Shown: positions 59,801 through 62,712, counted from the first letter of the stretch. The stretch: 64,000 bases of DNA from Ricordea florida (GCA_949710005.1 OX453274.1:9385717-9449716); one strand, 5' to 3'. Notes: generated by a model from the letters alone, not told the origin. Translations and numbers: made by a program.

Positions 59801-62712
59801 TTTTGCCACACTGCAATAACGTATAAAGAAAAGAAGAAGAATAGAGGTAATAATAGCAAGGAGGCCTGCATGAAACTATGAAGCCAATGTTAATTAGGCC
59901 TTCTCAGCTTTAAAAAATTATGACGAGGGCTAAAATTACAGTAATCAATGAAAATTTACAATATGAAAAGGAAAGCTGCACGAAGATTAATTCTTAATAC
60001 ATTTATATAAGAATACTAATGGTTATTACAAATAAACGCCTTTAGTGCTTGTTTTTTTTTTTTGGAACAGATCAATCCAATGCAGATGGAAATATTTGGC
60101 TCCGTTGTTCAGAACTCAGGTTAGTATAATATAGAAACACAGATCACCCCTTGATGCTTTGAAAAGGATCACACTGTGATACAAACTGACTTGCAGGGCT
60201 GGACATGAAAGTTGGTTATTTAGCATTGTCGAAAAAATTGTTAAAAATGAGTGATCAAGTTTAAATCATCGTCAGACATGGTGCGTGCTTACCTCACCAA
60301 CACAACACATCTTAACTTTTTCTTGGAAAACATTGTTTATCGCAGGGTTTCCAATAAGAATTGTAGCAGCAGGAGAATTGTGTGAAGTAACAGGAGAATA
60401 TTATGAAAGCGCTCCATGTCTGAATTTATAACTGGCTCAGGCCATCTAAATTTGACCGGAGAATTCTTTTTAGTAGCCGGAGAATTCTCCGATCTCCGAT
60501 GCCTAATGAACACCCTGTTATCAGTTAAACATATCAAGATAATTTTAAGTTCTGCCTTCAAAATCAAGGTACAACGTTGTTTCTTTTGCCCTCTTCGTTC
60601 GAGCTTACCACTTAAGTTAGTCAACAGTTTTCTCTCTATACGGCTTTACATAGGTGTGTGAATGTAGAGTGCGTGTGTATTCTAATAATAGTCTTTATTG
60701 AGATGACTTTTTCATATAAAATATAGTTTTCAAAAAGAATCTCATAAAATAAAAAAAAAATACAAAATACGCACAATACGCGAAGACATTTAAAGCTAAA
60801 ATATGTGAAAACTATTAAAATGTACAAGATATTAACTCCGATTCATTCAGTATTGCCAGTTACTGTAACACGGCTGTTTAAAGTGCCTATAGACCGAATG
60901 CATAAATGGTGGCCAAAAAATTATTCTTTTGTTTATGTGCTAATTAGACTCACCAGCATCGTTTGCATGGACATAATTCAAAAGAAATGTTGCTTGAGAG
61001 CGAGGTTAGTGACTTTAATTAGCATATAAACAAAATAATACATTTTTGGCCACTATTTATGCATTTGGTCTATATCGTCTCCCGTGTTTTTGTGGTTCTG
61101 GTATGTACATTAAGAGTATAAATCTGTTCAAAGAAGGGTTTTTCGAATTTCACCGTGTTTTTGCCCTGAAGTCGTCGTTCATAGTTCCTGCTTGGGCCAC
61201 ACCCACCGAGCTACTAAGGGGCATGGGTCTATTCCTGACTTGACGTCACCATAGTTAATATATTAACTGTGACGTCACAAACTGCTTTGCATGCATGTTT
61301 ATAAAGACTTAATGGTATGCCAATCAGTTTGTGGCGTCATGTTAGGAATGGACCAATGCCCCGAACTACCTCGGTCAAGTTTGATGGGTGTGGCTCAAGC
61401 AGGAACGTTGAACGACGATTTCAGTGCAAAAGCACGGTGGAATTCGAAAAAATGTTTTTGAACAGCTTTCTACTCTTAATGTACATACCAGAACCACAAA
61501 AACACGGAGGACGATTTTGGCACTTTAAATAGCTTATAGACTTCTGTTGTTGTTTAATTGCAGGAACAGTGGTTCTTGCCAATAATGAGAGGATTAAGAT
61601 TCCTGATGCATTGCTGATTGTGTGGGAGGTGAGACAACTTACCAATTTACATCTCTTTGCGTTTTTGCATCACCTTCCTTACTTTGGTGACTCTTTGAGG
61701 GTTCGATGGTGGGACGAATGCGTACCTTAGGATAAAAAGTGACTGGAAATAAAACGTAGATATCCTGTCATCTCGTCTCTTGCCAAGGACTCTGAGAAAG
61801 GTGACACGTCTTTGCGGGAAAACAGCGCATGGTCAGTTTCGAAAAGTCCCTTATTTCGATCATGCACTTAACCCTTTTACTTCCGAGATCAGAGTAGCAA
61901 TTCTCTTAAACAACTGCCATACATTTGGTTAAGTTAGTTTGGAGAATTTGGTGTCAGATCAGTTCATGATGTCTGAGTTGATCATTTCTGTGATTCTCGT
62001 TAACAGTTAGCCATACATTGAACTGTTCTCGTGTGGAGAAGTACCACGCTGATGACTTCCGGTAGTGAAAGGGCCGTTAAGTTCAGTCATTTCCTTAATT
62101 TGCAAGCTCCATAATTACACCAACACGACCACGCTTCGTATTCCCAAACGTTTTTTTTCCCTTGGTAATTTATTAGTCAATTAATTCAGCCGATTAAATG
62201 CATGGTGAAACCGGCTCTCGAGATTAAAGACGTGGGAAATGTAATCATCATCTATCTTTATACACAAAATTTAATAAATCATTGAAGCGATGTGTTTAAT
62301 AACATCCCGTTGATACGACCAAATTATTGTGGGGTTTCTCCGCATTGTGATGGAAATATTCCGAAAAAAACTTCTGATTTTGTGGTTGTTTCTGTCATTT
62401 TAGCTGGAAACTCTAGAAAATATCAGTCCAGCCGTTCTCTCCTCTGTGGGCATGCTCGCTATGAACAACTCAGATGTGAATTGGCCTCTCCTTGTTGATC
62501 GCTGGCTCGCTAAACGTCATGAACGAGAGGTTGATGTACTGAGAGAGCTGTGTGATCGTTATATTGGTCCATCTTTAGAGTACTTAGCGTCCAAGTCATC
62601 TGTGCCACCCATCTCAGGTGCACCACCAACTCAGACAAAGCCGTCAAAACTGCGTCACGTGGTACCTGTGACCGAGATGGGCATGGTGAACACTCTGTTG
62701 ACCTTGGTCGAG
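18346..62712 (+). CDS. Dynein heavy chain family gene, DNHD1-like, partial (34 exons)
   Basis: Thirty-four GT-AG exons join with matching phases into 2107 codons without a stop. The product covers the C-terminal tail (exons 1-12), the linker (about exons 13-25), AAA1 (exons 25-27) and AAA2 (exons 28-34); AAA3-AAA6, the stalk and the N-terminus lie outside. AAA1 Walker A is GEFGSGKT, split between exons 25 and 26. Where motor dyneins have an acidic Walker B pair followed by FNRI, exon 27 reads CLNNITAIQ, so ATP hydrolysis in AAA1 is unlikely. AAA2 Walker A is GPSGCGKT. Serine/glycine-rich inserts in the linker (exon 18) and between AAA1 and AAA2 (exons 27-28) also differ from motor dyneins. 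Family membership is strong; DNHD1 rather than a divergent axonemal chain is likely but needs a tree. Exons are listed separately. Confidence 0.88.
18730..18960. repeat. Palindromic element with G/C runs
   Basis: GGGATGGACCATTTTATTTT and its inverse at 18940-18960 enclose a long G run and a long C run. A related fragment with GGACGGACCATT and another G run follows at about 19000-19045. Lies in intron 1. Confidence 0.6.
19228..19466 (+). CDS. DNHD1-like exon 2
   Basis: Acceptor GTTTCAG, donor CAG|GTTAGT; ends in phase 2. Tail segment beginning [13 protein letters not shown], which aligns to the tryptophan-containing motif that follows the LKAIDE region in dyneins. Confidence 0.88.
20105..20256 (-). 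repeat. tRNA-derived SINE, family 1
   Basis: On the minus strand: A box TAGCTCAGATGGTAGAGC, B box GTTCGAATCCC, a T run, then a body with CTTAAGTTGTGTACATAACT. A second 3' fragment of the same body is at about 20350-20400, and another at about 31976-32060. Intron 2. Confidence 0.7.
20432..20510 (+). CDS. DNHD1-like exon 3
   Basis: 79 nt; acceptor TTTTATAG, donor GAG|GTGAGG; completes the split Arg codon from exon 2 and ends in phase 0. Encodes [14 protein letters not shown]..., a short tail helix. Confidence 0.85.
20688..20990. repeat. Palindromic element, 0.3 kb
   Basis: AAAATGTAGTAAGGGTATG at 20688 and its inverse ending at 20990, with AAGCCACACATAT and ATAGGGTTTTATC arms continuing inwards. 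A foldback-type non-autonomous element in intron 3. Confidence 0.65.
21063..21345 (+). repeat. tRNA-derived SINE, family 3
   Basis: A box TGGCTCAGTTGGTTGAGC, degraded B box GTTCTCGACC, and a body including TCTTTAAAGGACTTGGG and GACGATAAACG. The same body occurs reversed at 38128-38335. Intron 3. Confidence 0.7.
21459..21667 (+). repeat. Two extra tandem copies of the exon 4 acceptor
   Basis: Units of about 104 bp at 21459 and 21563, each holding a T-rich tract, a CAG and GGTTCAGATAAGCC, precede the real exon 4 start at 21668 with the same sequence. The first two units then diverge from exon 4 into a C-rich stretch with stops in the used frame. Confidence 0.8.
21668..21811 (+). CDS. DNHD1-like exon 4
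   Basis: Phase 0 to 0, 48 codons. Acceptor TGTTCCAG, donor CAG|GTAACT. Encodes [20 protein letters not shown], matching the conserved tail segment (S-P-x-W-x-x-Y) of dyneins. The acceptor is the third of three tandem copies. Confidence 0.88.
22004..22262. repeat. Minisatellite of about 21 bp
   Basis: About 12 copies of a GCGGTATTGCGTTATTTTCG unit. It leaves overlapping frames open, which are not genes. A loose extra copy is at about 22330-22350. Intron 4; 22400-22837 holds nothing recognisable. Confidence 0.85.
22838..23017 (+). CDS. DNHD1-like exon 5
   Basis: Phase 0 to 0, 60 codons. Acceptor TTTTTCAG, donor AAG|GTAGAA. Encodes [19 protein letters not shown], the tail motif that reads as F-x-P-S-L in dyneins. 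Confidence 0.88.
23495..23790. repeat. Hairpin element, family B, copy 1
   Basis: Begins near GTGATTATACAAAATCGCGC and ends in a long stem: GTGATTATCGGTGAATATTC, loop TCGACTTCGTCTC, then the inverse arm, then AATAATTGTTA. Related copies are at 31690-31912 (inverted) and 57460-57750. Intron 5; 23018-23495 holds nothing recognisable. Confidence 0.7.
24383..24475 (+). CDS. DNHD1-like exon 6
   Basis: Phase 0 to 0, 31 codons. Acceptor TTTTGTCAG, donor AAG|GTAAGT. Encodes a short charged tail helix, [16 protein letters not shown]. The intron before it (23791-24382) holds nothing recognised. Confidence 0.85.
24880..25175. repeat. Hairpin element related to family C
   Basis: Contains GAGCTCGAGATTTCTATG, a TAGTTGATG...CATCAACTA stem, and CCAATCAGATTGCGACATTT, blocks shared with 40306-40640 and 63219-63520. 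Intron 6. Confidence 0.5.
25178..25345. repeat. Dispersed repeat with GACGTTTCGAGCGTTAGCCC
   Basis: Two adjacent related copies; the block GACGTTTCGAGCGTTAGCCC recurs at about 44456-44476 and inverted at about 56150-56175, each time with ACCRTAAGGTAA nearby. A short dispersed element of unknown class. Intron 6. Confidence 0.55.
25470..25740. repeat. Hairpin element, family E relative
   Basis: Contains CTGATTGGCTACCCG, TATTGGCCAAGCTTGTTC and GTCAATAAAAACG, blocks also present at 39160-39670 and at the right window edge. Intron 6. Confidence 0.5.
25920..26075. repeat. Foldback repeat with GGTCCGTATGGG ends
   Basis: CGGGCGGAAGGTCCGTATGG at the left pairs with CCTATGCGGACCGACC at the right. The left end recurs inverted at about 58570-58610. 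Intron 6. Confidence 0.5.
26313..26497 (+). CDS. DNHD1-like exon 7
   Basis: Acceptor CTTTACAG, donor AAG|GTACAT; ends in phase 2. Encodes [21 protein letters not shown], matching the dynein tail motif with W near an F-L pair, then a basic stretch. Confidence 0.88.
26602..26985 (+). repeat. 106-bp satellite array 1
   Basis: About 3.6 head-to-tail copies. Each unit holds the palindrome ACAGTACTGTACTGT, then TTTACTATACAGTGTGGTTC, then CTGTGGATCAAACCATGCAG. Period 106-107. Intron 7. Confidence 0.9.
27046..27086. repeat. CACT microsatellite
   Basis: About ten CACT/TCAC tetramers without interruption. Confidence 0.9.
27258..27448. mobile_element. Short TIR element with ATTAGC duplication
   Basis: GAGGCCCTGTTAG at the left and its perfect inverse at the right, 191 bp apart outer to outer, flanked on both sides by ATTAGC. 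The interior is rich in GCGAC-type repeats and has no gene. Intron 7. From 27449 to 28411 nothing is recognised. Confidence 0.7.
28412..28684 (+). pseudogene. Helitron Rep/helicase fragment
   Basis: An open stretch encoding [20 protein letters not shown], the signature of the Helitron helicase-like N-terminal domain (normally M-I-R-Q-L-G-x-P-T-x-F-x-x-x-S-x-A-E). It continues for about 40 residues and then loses similarity. No rolling-circle HUH motif or helicase follows, so this is a short dead fragment of a rolling-circle transposon in intron 7. Confidence 0.6.
28970..29482 (+). repeat. 106-bp satellite array 2
   Basis: Five head-to-tail copies of the same unit as array 1 (28981, 29088, 29194, 29300 and 29406 mark CTGTGGATCAAACC), in the same orientation and same intron. 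Confidence 0.9.
29674..29921. repeat. Foldback element with GGTTGTTCGAAG ends
   Basis: CCTGGGTCAGGTTGTTCGAA near 29675 and the inverse CTTCGAACAACCGGCCCC near 29900, with TAACCCAGGGTTAG inside. Ends 40 bp before exon 8. Confidence 0.6.
29962..30133 (+). CDS. DNHD1-like exon 8
   Basis: Acceptor CCCATCAG, donor CAG|GTTTGT; takes phase 2 from exon 7 and ends in phase 0. A serine/alanine-rich start, then [15 protein letters not shown], matching the P-x-L-x-x-F motif of the dynein tail. Confidence 0.85.
30715..31148. repeat. Three consecutive palindromes
   Basis: Three adjoining inverted repeats of about 140-155 bp (about 30715-30852, 30853-31007, 31008-31148), each with arms containing GCACCTACCCCTCCCCTAAC or a variant and its inverse. 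Palindromes 1 and 3 share ends (GTATCTGGGCAACT type); palindrome 2 has ends AAAGCTTTACTTAAACTTTT. Intron 8. Confidence 0.8.
31296..31436 (+). CDS. DNHD1-like exon 9
   Basis: Phase 0 to 0, 47 codons. Acceptor TTCCCCAG, donor CAG|GTTTGT. Encodes [20 protein letters not shown], a tail motif in which dyneins have a W after a short acidic helix. Confidence 0.87.
31690..31912. repeat. Hairpin element, family B, copy 2 (inverted, shortened)
   Basis: Runs opposite to 23495-23790: AATTATTCGCTGAAGGCGAG and GTGATTATCGGTGAATATTC at the left, GATAATCCGAGATAGCG at the right. The second stem arm and loop are lost. Intron 9. Confidence 0.65.
32152..32335. mobile_element. Foldback element, family A, copy 1
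   Basis: CCTTATTCCAAAATGACCGC and its inverse at the right; inside each arm ATATTCTTTTGTTTTTAT and GATGCCTCGTTCTTA. Copies at 44990-45168 and 59588-59722. Flanks are compatible with a TA target duplication (Tc1/mariner-like), not proven. Confidence 0.7.
32650..32801. repeat. Near-perfect palindrome, 150 bp
   Basis: AATGTGGTTTAGCGTTGTCT and its inverse enclose further matching arms with GTACGCGTCATCACAGTGG. A fragment of the arm recurs at about 36958-36990. Intron 9. Confidence 0.7.
32845..33010 (+). repeat. tRNA-derived SINE, family 2
   Basis: TGGTACAGTGGTGAGAGCAC, a worn B box, then CCCATGTGGGTTGGGTTTG and a CGAAGGTTTTCCTCTGGGTT block as in 17938-18118. Intron 9. Confidence 0.6.
33335..33457 (+). 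CDS. DNHD1-like exon 10
   Basis: Phase 0 to 0, 41 codons. Acceptor after a long T tract, donor GAG|GTACAG. Encodes [18 protein letters not shown] and a [14 protein letters not shown] helix. Confidence 0.87.
33974..34146. repeat. Nested inverted repeats with TTCATGCCAGTATG ends
   Basis: ACTTCATGCCAGTATGGCAT and GGCATACTGGCATGAAGT occur twice, giving two adjacent foldback units that share a GGGCGCGGGAGACT loop. The rest of introns 10 and 11 (33458-33973, 34147-34539) holds nothing recognised. Confidence 0.65.
34540..34640 (+). repeat. SINE family 2, 3' part
   Basis: GTTTGTTGGTTCTCTACTCT through GAGAGGTTTTTCTCCGGGTA and CCCCTCTCCACAAAAACTAA, matching the body of the copy at 17938-18118; the tRNA-like head is missing. 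Confidence 0.6.
34849..34976 (+). CDS. DNHD1-like exon 11
   Basis: Acceptor TTTTACAG, donor AAG|GTAAGC; ends in phase 2. Encodes [19 protein letters not shown], a charged helix just before the linker. Confidence 0.87.
35153..35366. mobile_element. Two tandem TTAA-flanked short elements
   Basis: Units at 35153-35254 and 35265-35366, each from TTAACC(C)TTTAAGCCCC to GGGGCT-type GGGTTAA. TTAA ends with inverted CCCTTTAAGCCCC fit piggyBac-type MITEs. They run opposite to the nine-unit array at 46149-47159. Intron 11. Confidence 0.75.
35757..36440. repeat. Element with inverted GTATCCGT/AAAACGCAAC ends
   Basis: GTCACACGTATCCGTATTCG and AAAACGCAACTTTTT at the left; AAAAAGTTGCG and AAAACGGATACATTTGGACG at the right. 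About 0.7 kb without a credible gene. Intron 11. Confidence 0.5.
36480..36564 (+). CDS. DNHD1-like exon 12
   Basis: 85 nt; acceptor TTGCTTAG, donor GAG|GTATGT; takes phase 2 and ends in phase 0. Encodes [19 protein letters not shown], aligning to the dynein W-x-x-L motif just before the linker. The intron that follows holds only short fragments of repeats described elsewhere. Confidence 0.86.
37307..37456 (+). CDS. DNHD1-like exon 13
   Basis: Phase 0 to 0, 50 codons. Acceptor CTTTCAG, donor CAG|GTAAGA. Encodes [20 protein letters not shown], start of the linker-proximal helices. The following intron, 37457-37875, holds nothing recognised. Confidence 0.87.
37876..37937 (+). CDS. DNHD1-like exon 14
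   Basis: 62 nt; acceptor TTAACAG, donor CCA|CA-GTAAGT type with the intron starting at 37938; ends in phase 2. Encodes [20 protein letters not shown]. Confidence 0.84.
38128..38335 (-). repeat. tRNA-derived SINE, family 3
   Basis: On the minus strand: AACTCAGTTGGTTGAGTACT, B box GTGGGTTCGAACCTC, then the body with TCTTTAAAGAACTAAGG and GACGATAAACC. Same family as 21063-21345, opposite orientation. Intron 14. Confidence 0.7.
38950..39147 (+). pseudogene. Non-LTR retrotransposon ORF2, 3' end fragment
   Basis: Encodes [16 protein letters not shown] then, after a frameshift, [17 protein letters not shown] and a CPQRDEE end before a stop. This K-R-G-R-P-x-T-T-W-R-R pattern is the extreme C-terminus of many animal LINE reverse transcriptases. 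About 65 residues in two frames; a dead 5'-truncated copy in intron 14. The DNA from 38340 to 38945 holds nothing recognised. Confidence 0.65.
39160..39670. repeat. Hairpin element, family E
   Basis: Left part has CTGATTGGC-type blocks (GTGATTGGCTACCCGATCGG). Right part has TATTGACCAAGCTTGTTCGG, then a long stem TTTATGGACC / loop TCGACTTCGTCT / GGTCCATAAA, and ends TTGGTCAATAACCC. The loop equals that of family B although the stems are unrelated. Intron 14. Confidence 0.6.
39776..39995 (+). CDS. DNHD1-like exon 15
   Basis: 220 nt; acceptor CCTGCAG, donor CAG|GTAGGC; takes phase 2 and ends in phase 0. Encodes [19 protein letters not shown], the start of the dynein linker domain (DHC_N2), where dyneins read L-x-x-x-W-x-L and a later W. 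Confidence 0.88.
40306..40640. repeat. Hairpin element, family C, copy 2
   Basis: TAGTATAAATTTACTAG at the left and CTAGTAGATTTATACTA inside, then a large stem CGCGTGATAGTTGAC / loop TCGGGTTGCGCCCTC / inverse arm. The same element is present inverted at 63219-63520. Intron 15. Confidence 0.7.
40735..40888 (+). CDS. DNHD1-like exon 16
   Basis: Acceptor CCCTCAG, donor CATA|GTAAGT; ends in phase 1. Encodes [15 protein letters not shown], the strongly conserved dynein linker motif R-x-R-H-W-x-x-L. Confidence 0.9.
41041..41204 (+). CDS. DNHD1-like exon 17
   Basis: Acceptor TTTTTAG, donor GAG|GTAAAT; takes phase 1 and ends in phase 0. Encodes [20 protein letters not shown] and a W-x-x-x-x-F segment, matching linker helices of dyneins. 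Confidence 0.89.
41277..42150 (-). repeat. 106-bp satellite array 3 (inverted)
   Basis: About eight units of the same satellite as arrays 1 and 2, in the opposite orientation; spacing of CAGTAGCTTT is 105-106 bp. The last unit is truncated. Fills most of intron 17. Confidence 0.9.
42240..42440 (+). CDS. DNHD1-like exon 18, low-complexity linker insert
   Basis: Phase 0 to 0, 67 codons. Acceptor TTGTTGTAG, donor CAG|GTAGAG. Rich in Ser, Gly and Ala with no counterpart in motor dyneins at this place. Contains KRRTSVAG, a basic-directed (PKA-like) phosphorylation consensus. Intron 18 (42441-43121) holds nothing recognised. Confidence 0.85.
43122..43187 (+). CDS. DNHD1-like exon 19
   Basis: 66 nt, phase 0 to 0. 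Acceptor TTGCACAG, donor CAG|GTATTG. Encodes [12 protein letters not shown], matching the linker motif E-x-L-E-D-x-Q of dyneins. Confidence 0.88.
43275..43418 (+). CDS. DNHD1-like exon 20
   Basis: Phase 0 to 0, 48 codons, after an 87-nt intron. Acceptor TTGCGCAG, donor GAT|GTAAGT. Encodes [20 protein letters not shown] then WIELED, matching the linker W-x-x-x-L and W-x-x-L-E motifs. Confidence 0.9.
43640..43853. repeat. Element with AACCCTTTAAGCCCCAATA ends
   Basis: CCCTTTAAGCCCCAAT at the left and GGACTTAAAGGGTTAAG at the right resemble the TTAA elements at 35153 and 46149, with an unrelated interior. A single longer member of the group, or a relative using the same ends. Intron 20. Confidence 0.5.
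44110..44245 (+). CDS. DNHD1-like exon 21
   Basis: Acceptor TTGTGTAG, donor GTCA|GTAAGT; ends in phase 1. Encodes [14 protein letters not shown], the linker motif F-S-S-x-D-I-x-x-x-M-P-x-E of dyneins. Confidence 0.9.
44990..45168. mobile_element. Foldback element, family A, copy 2
   Basis: ACCTTATTGCAAGATGGCCG at the left and GGCGGCCATTTTGAATAAGG at the right, same interior as 32152-32335. Intron 21, which also carries the GACGTTTCGAGCGTTAGCCC repeat at about 44456. Confidence 0.7.
45336..45479 (+). CDS. DNHD1-like exon 22
   Basis: Acceptor TGTTACAG, donor AATG|GTACGT; phase 1 to 1. Encodes [18 protein letters not shown], the highly conserved F-P-R-F-x-F-L-S dynein linker motif. Confidence 0.92.
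45588..45722. repeat. 33-bp minisatellite, four units
   Basis: GAGGGAGACCCACTTACTGA repeated with GGCGAG/CTCCCACC links, period 33. Because the period is divisible by three, all six frames stay open across it; it lies in intron 22. Confidence 0.85.
46149..47159. mobile_element. Nine-unit tandem array of a TTAA-flanked short element
   Basis: Units start at 46149, 46263, 46377, 46490, 46605, 46718, 46831, 46944 and 47058 (period 113-115). Each runs from TTAACCCTTTAAGCCCC to GGGGCTTAAAGGATTAA with a TCTGGCGTTAGCCAGAG stem inside and a GGACATAGTTTT link. Intron 22, ending 151 bp before exon 23. Confidence 0.9.
47311..47462 (+). CDS. DNHD1-like exon 23
   Basis: Acceptor TTTTTAG, donor CAG|GTAAAA; takes phase 1 and ends in phase 0. 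Encodes [19 protein letters not shown], where motor dyneins read P-H-x-x-K-x-F-E-x-I. Intron 23 holds nothing recognised. Confidence 0.88.
47818..48099 (+). CDS. DNHD1-like exon 24
   Basis: Phase 0 to 0, 94 codons. Acceptor ATTGCAG, donor CAG|GTAACA. Encodes [18 protein letters not shown] (dynein V-x-x-W-L motif), a low-complexity insert, then [18 protein letters not shown], where dyneins have a Q-x-x-x-C-x-x-I-x-W helix. Confidence 0.88.
48190..48492 (+). repeat. tRNA-derived SINE, family 4
   Basis: Head with TAGCGTGTCGGACTCC and B box GGAGTTCGAGCCC; body with GTGTATAAATAGGTACCAGC and CAGAAACCGGGATTAGCTCC; tail of ACCTT repeats. A complete-looking SINE about 90 bp after exon 24. No tRNA function. 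Confidence 0.75.
48712..49380 (+). CDS. DNHD1-like exon 25 (end of linker, AAA1 start)
   Basis: 223 codons, phase 0 to 0. Acceptor TTTGACAG, donor TTT|GTGAGT. A disordered acidic/proline-rich insert (about residues 30-90), then [37 protein letters not shown], matching the conserved dynein segment W-x-x-Q-x-R-Y and Y-G-x-E-Y-x-G...L-T-P-L-T-D. Ends TGEF, the first half of Walker A. Confidence 0.93.
49381..50057. other. Intron 25, no recognised element
   Basis: Interrupts the AAA1 Walker A motif between GEF and GSGKT. No repeat family or coding trace seen. Confidence 0.7.
50058..50187 (+). CDS. DNHD1-like exon 26 (AAA1 Walker A)
   Basis: 130 nt; acceptor CTTCCAG, donor TCAG|GTGAGT; ends in phase 1. 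Begins [16 protein letters not shown], the AAA1 P-loop, followed by [19 protein letters not shown] as in dyneins (F-N-C-S...M-x-x-x-F-x-G-L). Confidence 0.93.
50188..51698. other. Left part of intron 26, nothing recognised
   Basis: A run of ten or more G at about 50448 and no coding trace; no dispersed family recognised by eye. Confidence 0.6.
51853..52914. repeat. Hexamer satellite (ATGCTT/ATGCCT/ATGTCT)
   Basis: Over 170 hexamers in a row, about 1.06 kb. The same hexamer forms the inner ends of the flanking Harbinger-like termini. Its six-base period keeps frames open that would encode Cys-Leu, Met-Leu or Tyr-Ala repeats; these are not genes. Confidence 0.92.
53193..53330 (+). pseudogene. 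MADF-domain remnant inside Harbinger-like element
   Basis: From an ATG, about 30 codons encode [20 protein letters not shown], the first half of a MADF (Myb/SANT-like) domain; after a one-base frameshift the sequence continues [11 protein letters not shown], the next MADF helix. MADF/Myb-like proteins are the second gene of PIF/Harbinger transposons, which supports the classification. Confidence 0.6.
53638..54300 (+). CDS. DNHD1-like exon 27 (AAA1, degenerate Walker B)
   Basis: 663 nt; acceptor TTCTCCAG, donor GACG|GTAACT; phase 1 to 1. Opens [20 protein letters not shown], where motor dyneins have an acidic Walker B pair and an FNRI motif. The remainder keeps AAA1-like length but loses sensor motifs, then ends in a polar, proline/threonine-rich stretch. 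Confidence 0.9.
54408..54645. repeat. Hairpin element, family D, copy 2 (inverted)
   Basis: CAATCTGATTGGCTACGCTA, GAGGACTATTAGTAATAGTC and GACCCTTCGCCCTCAAGGGC, in reverse order to 17605-17880. Intron 27. Confidence 0.65.
54838..55125. repeat. Repeated AATAAAACACATCTA / GAGAATTCTCCCAA blocks
   Basis: AATAAAACACATCTAATGGG at 54836 and a near copy at 55032; GAGAATTCTCCCAATAAACC and AACCTGTACAAAC / AACCTGCACAAAC blocks alternate with inverted GTAGATGTGTTTT. Two foldback units in intron 27. From 55126 to 55580 nothing recognised. Confidence 0.55.
55581..55889 (+). CDS. DNHD1-like exon 28 (AAA1-AAA2 connection)
   Basis: 309 nt; acceptor TTATGTAG, donor GAAG|GTGTGT; phase 1 to 1. Encodes [20 protein letters not shown], then [12 protein letters not shown], matching the dynein L-x-A-L-R-D-x-x-x-P-K and D-L-F-P motifs ahead of AAA2, then a polar insert. 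Confidence 0.9.
56955..57210. repeat. Foldback element with GGGTGCGTTC ends
   Basis: GGGTGCGTTCTTTTGGTATG and GCAAAGGAACGCATCC, with GATCCG/TCTGATCCGAGATC arms and their inverses. Intron 28, which also holds an ATT microsatellite (56798-56832) and the repeat at about 56145. Confidence 0.6.
57250..57378. repeat. Inverted repeat, 44-bp arms
   Basis: TTGTAGTTCAATTTTATCCT and TAAATTTTGTTTTCCTTTGT at the left have near-perfect inverses at 57333-57376. Intron 28. Confidence 0.65.
57460..57750. repeat. Hairpin element, family B, copy 3
   Basis: Same orientation and extent as 23495-23790, with GTGATTGTACAAAGTCGCGC at the left and the GTGATTATCGGTGAATATTC stem and loop at the right. It ends 35 bp before exon 29. 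Confidence 0.7.
57786..57904 (+). CDS. DNHD1-like exon 29
   Basis: 119 nt; acceptor ATTTTCAG, donor ATG|GTGAGT; takes phase 1 and ends in phase 0. Encodes [20 protein letters not shown], matching the dynein N-L-Q-P...F-x-x-K-x-x-Q-L-Y segment before the AAA2 P-loop. Its donor is the first of six tandem copies. Confidence 0.89.
57902..58365 (+). repeat. Six tandem copies of the exon 29 donor
   Basis: ATGGTGAGTCAAGA (or SAGG variant) occurs at 57902, 57976, 58050, 58129, 58208 and 58284 (period 74-79), each followed by GACAAAAATTTTTATTTATG and CCACATACA. The first lies at the exon boundary. Intron 29. Confidence 0.85.
58634..58791 (+). CDS. DNHD1-like exon 30 (AAA2 Walker A)
   Basis: 158 nt; acceptor CCCACAG, donor CAAG|GTCTGT; ends in phase 2. 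Encodes [19 protein letters not shown], the AAA2 P-loop, then [13 protein letters not shown], where dyneins have E-L-Y-G-x-x-D-x-x-T-x-E-W. Confidence 0.93.
58806..58945. repeat. GATAAT/AATAAT simple repeat
   Basis: Degenerate ATGATAATG and TAATAATAAT repeats, with a short ACAATGACAATG patch. Intron 30. Confidence 0.85.
59057..59205 (+). repeat. 106-bp satellite, diverged copy
   Basis: CTGTGGATCAAACCATGC, ACCATTCTTTGGAAAGCTAC and a weak ACAGTTCTGTATTGTG palindrome: one and a half units, more diverged than arrays 1-3. Intron 30. Confidence 0.7.
59364..59487 (+). CDS. DNHD1-like exon 31
   Basis: 124 nt; acceptor TTGTTCAG, donor ACG|GTAAGT; takes phase 2 and ends in phase 0. Encodes [17 protein letters not shown] and KWLHLDGT, matching the AAA2 segment E-W-x-D-G-L and the W-x-x-L-D-G motif of dyneins. 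Confidence 0.92.
59588..59722. mobile_element. Foldback element, family A, copy 3
   Basis: TATGCCTTATTCCAAAATGG at the left; GGAATAAGG at the right, with the shared interior GGCATCAAGGGATAATTTG and AAAACAAAAGAATA. Intron 31. The remaining 59723-60070 holds nothing recognised. Confidence 0.7.
60071..60119 (+). CDS. DNHD1-like exon 32
   Basis: 49 nt; acceptor GGAACAG, donor TCAG|GTTAGT; ends in phase 1. Encodes [16 protein letters not shown], where dyneins read D-x-x-W-I-E-x-L-N-x-V-x-D-D. Its neighbours' fit supports this short exon. From 60120 to 60885 nothing recognised. Confidence 0.85.
60886..61074. mobile_element. Foldback element, family G, copy 1
   Basis: TATAGACCGAATGCATAAAT and the inverse ATTTATGCATTTGGTCTATA, with GGCCAAAAA, TTATTCTTTTGTTTATGTGC and CACCAGCATCGTTTGC inside. 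Second copy at 62968-63158. TA at both ends fits Tc1/mariner-type duplication. Intron 32. Confidence 0.7.
61077..61513. repeat. Long inverted repeat, about 0.44 kb
   Basis: Left arm CCCGTGTTTTTGTGGTTCTG ... right arm CAGAACCACAAAAACACGGA, arms of more than 100 bp with some drift, and a GACGTCACCATAGTTAATAT / TAACTGTGACGTCA centre. Ends 50 bp before exon 33. Confidence 0.75.
61564..61628 (+). CDS. DNHD1-like exon 33
   Basis: 65 nt; acceptor AATTGCAG, donor GAG|GTGAGA; takes phase 1 and ends in phase 0. Encodes [19 protein letters not shown], matching dynein L-x-L-x-N-x-E-R-I-x-L-x-x-x-x-x-L-x-F-E of AAA2. Confidence 0.92.
61868..62080. repeat. Element with TTAACCCTTTTACTTCCG ends
   Basis: TTAACCCTTTTACTTCC at the left and CGGTAGTGAAAGGGCCGTTAA at the right; TTAA on both sides again fits the piggyBac-type MITE group, with an interior like that of 43640-43853 (TTCTCGTTAACAGTTAGCC). 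Intron 33. Confidence 0.55.
62404..62712 (+). CDS. DNHD1-like exon 34 (last in window)
   Basis: 309 nt, phase 0 to 0. Acceptor CATTTTAG, donor GAG|GTAGGC. Encodes [20 protein letters not shown], where dyneins read A-S-P-A-T-V-S-R-x-G-x-x; the Thr and Arg of that motif are changed. The gene continues beyond the window. Confidence 0.92.
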